Source: Nitrospiraceae bacterium (lineage in GTDB: Bacteria > Nitrospirota > Nitrospiria > Nitrospirales > UBA8639). From it: a stretch of DNA of 6,221 nucleotides. Shown here piece by piece: positions 6,136 through 6,221 of the stretch. The DNA is taken from NCBI GenBank assembly GCA_003523945.1, contig DOFS01000078.1, positions 1 to 6,221 on the forward strand. Reading direction: 5' to 3'. The notes beneath the pieces are model-generated. The model was not told where the DNA came from, made no database searches, and saw only the letters and a program-made list of their open reading frames with translations. Position 1 is the stretch's first letter. Every line of letters starts with the position of its first letter. A program made the position numbers and the translations under genes.

Positions 6136-6221
6136 ATGCACTCGCAACACGATACCATTGTCATTCTTGATTTTGGATCGCAGTATACGCAACTCATCGC
6201 ACGGCGGATACGCGAATTCCA
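6136..6221 (+). CDS. guaA: GMP synthase (glutamine-hydrolysing), N-terminal 28 residues, cut by window edge
   Basis: GuaA converts XMP to GMP using ATP and glutamine, the step after IMPDH. The visible 28 residues (MHSQHD, then TIVILDFGSQYTQLIARRIR) are the first strand and helix of the class I glutamine amidotransferase domain; DFGSQYTQLIARRIRE is characteristic of GuaA. The catalytic Cys-His-Glu and the ATP-pyrophosphatase domain lie beyond the window. The ATG at 6136 places the motif at the usual distance from the N-terminus. The only nearby purine run (AGG, 6130-6132) is unusually close, so the ribosome site is poor. The 59-base gap after guaB has no hairpin or convincing promoter, supporting co-transcription. 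Confidence 0.93.
   Translation, partial: MHSQHDTIVILDFGSQYTQLIARRIREF

Overview
The window looks like a chromosomal segment of a Gram-negative bacterium of moderate GC. The Gram-negative call rests on an LPS-export permease gene (lptF) at the left edge. Long NHL-repeat proteins joined to FN3 domains and to Ig-like domains of this flavour are common in Nitrospirota, Nitrospinota and deltaproteobacterial lineages. I would look there first, but no marker here fixes the phylum.

Layout. Positions 1-563 (minus strand, cut by the window edge) hold the N-terminal part of LptF. A 315-base divergent spacer (564-878) contains an inverted repeat, a probable promoter and a very strong intrinsic terminator that lies before, not after, the next gene. 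Positions 879-1100 encode a 73-residue cold-shock-domain protein, followed by its own terminator. A spacer (1101-1397) carries a second inverted repeat and a probable promoter. Positions 1398-4343 encode a 981-residue protein with the order FN3, six NHL repeats, FN3, Ig-like domain, six NHL repeats, acidic tail: two six-bladed propellers in one chain. A further spacer (4344-4615) has a perfect 14-bp hairpin, two smaller hairpins and a near-consensus sigma-70-type promoter. Positions 4616-6076 encode IMP dehydrogenase (guaB), and the first 28 codons of GMP synthase (guaA) start at 6136, giving a guaBA pair.

How the genes relate. guaB and guaA form the two-step branch IMP to XMP to GMP and are probably co-transcribed from the promoter at 4532-4560. 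lptF is transcribed the opposite way. The csp gene and the NHL gene each appear to be a single transcription unit bounded by hairpins, so their position next to guaBA says little about function. The most unusual items are the double-propeller protein, which has no visible signal peptide and no room upstream for one, and the terminator-bearing leader in front of the cold-shock gene. I see no mobile element, CRISPR array, tRNA or rRNA.
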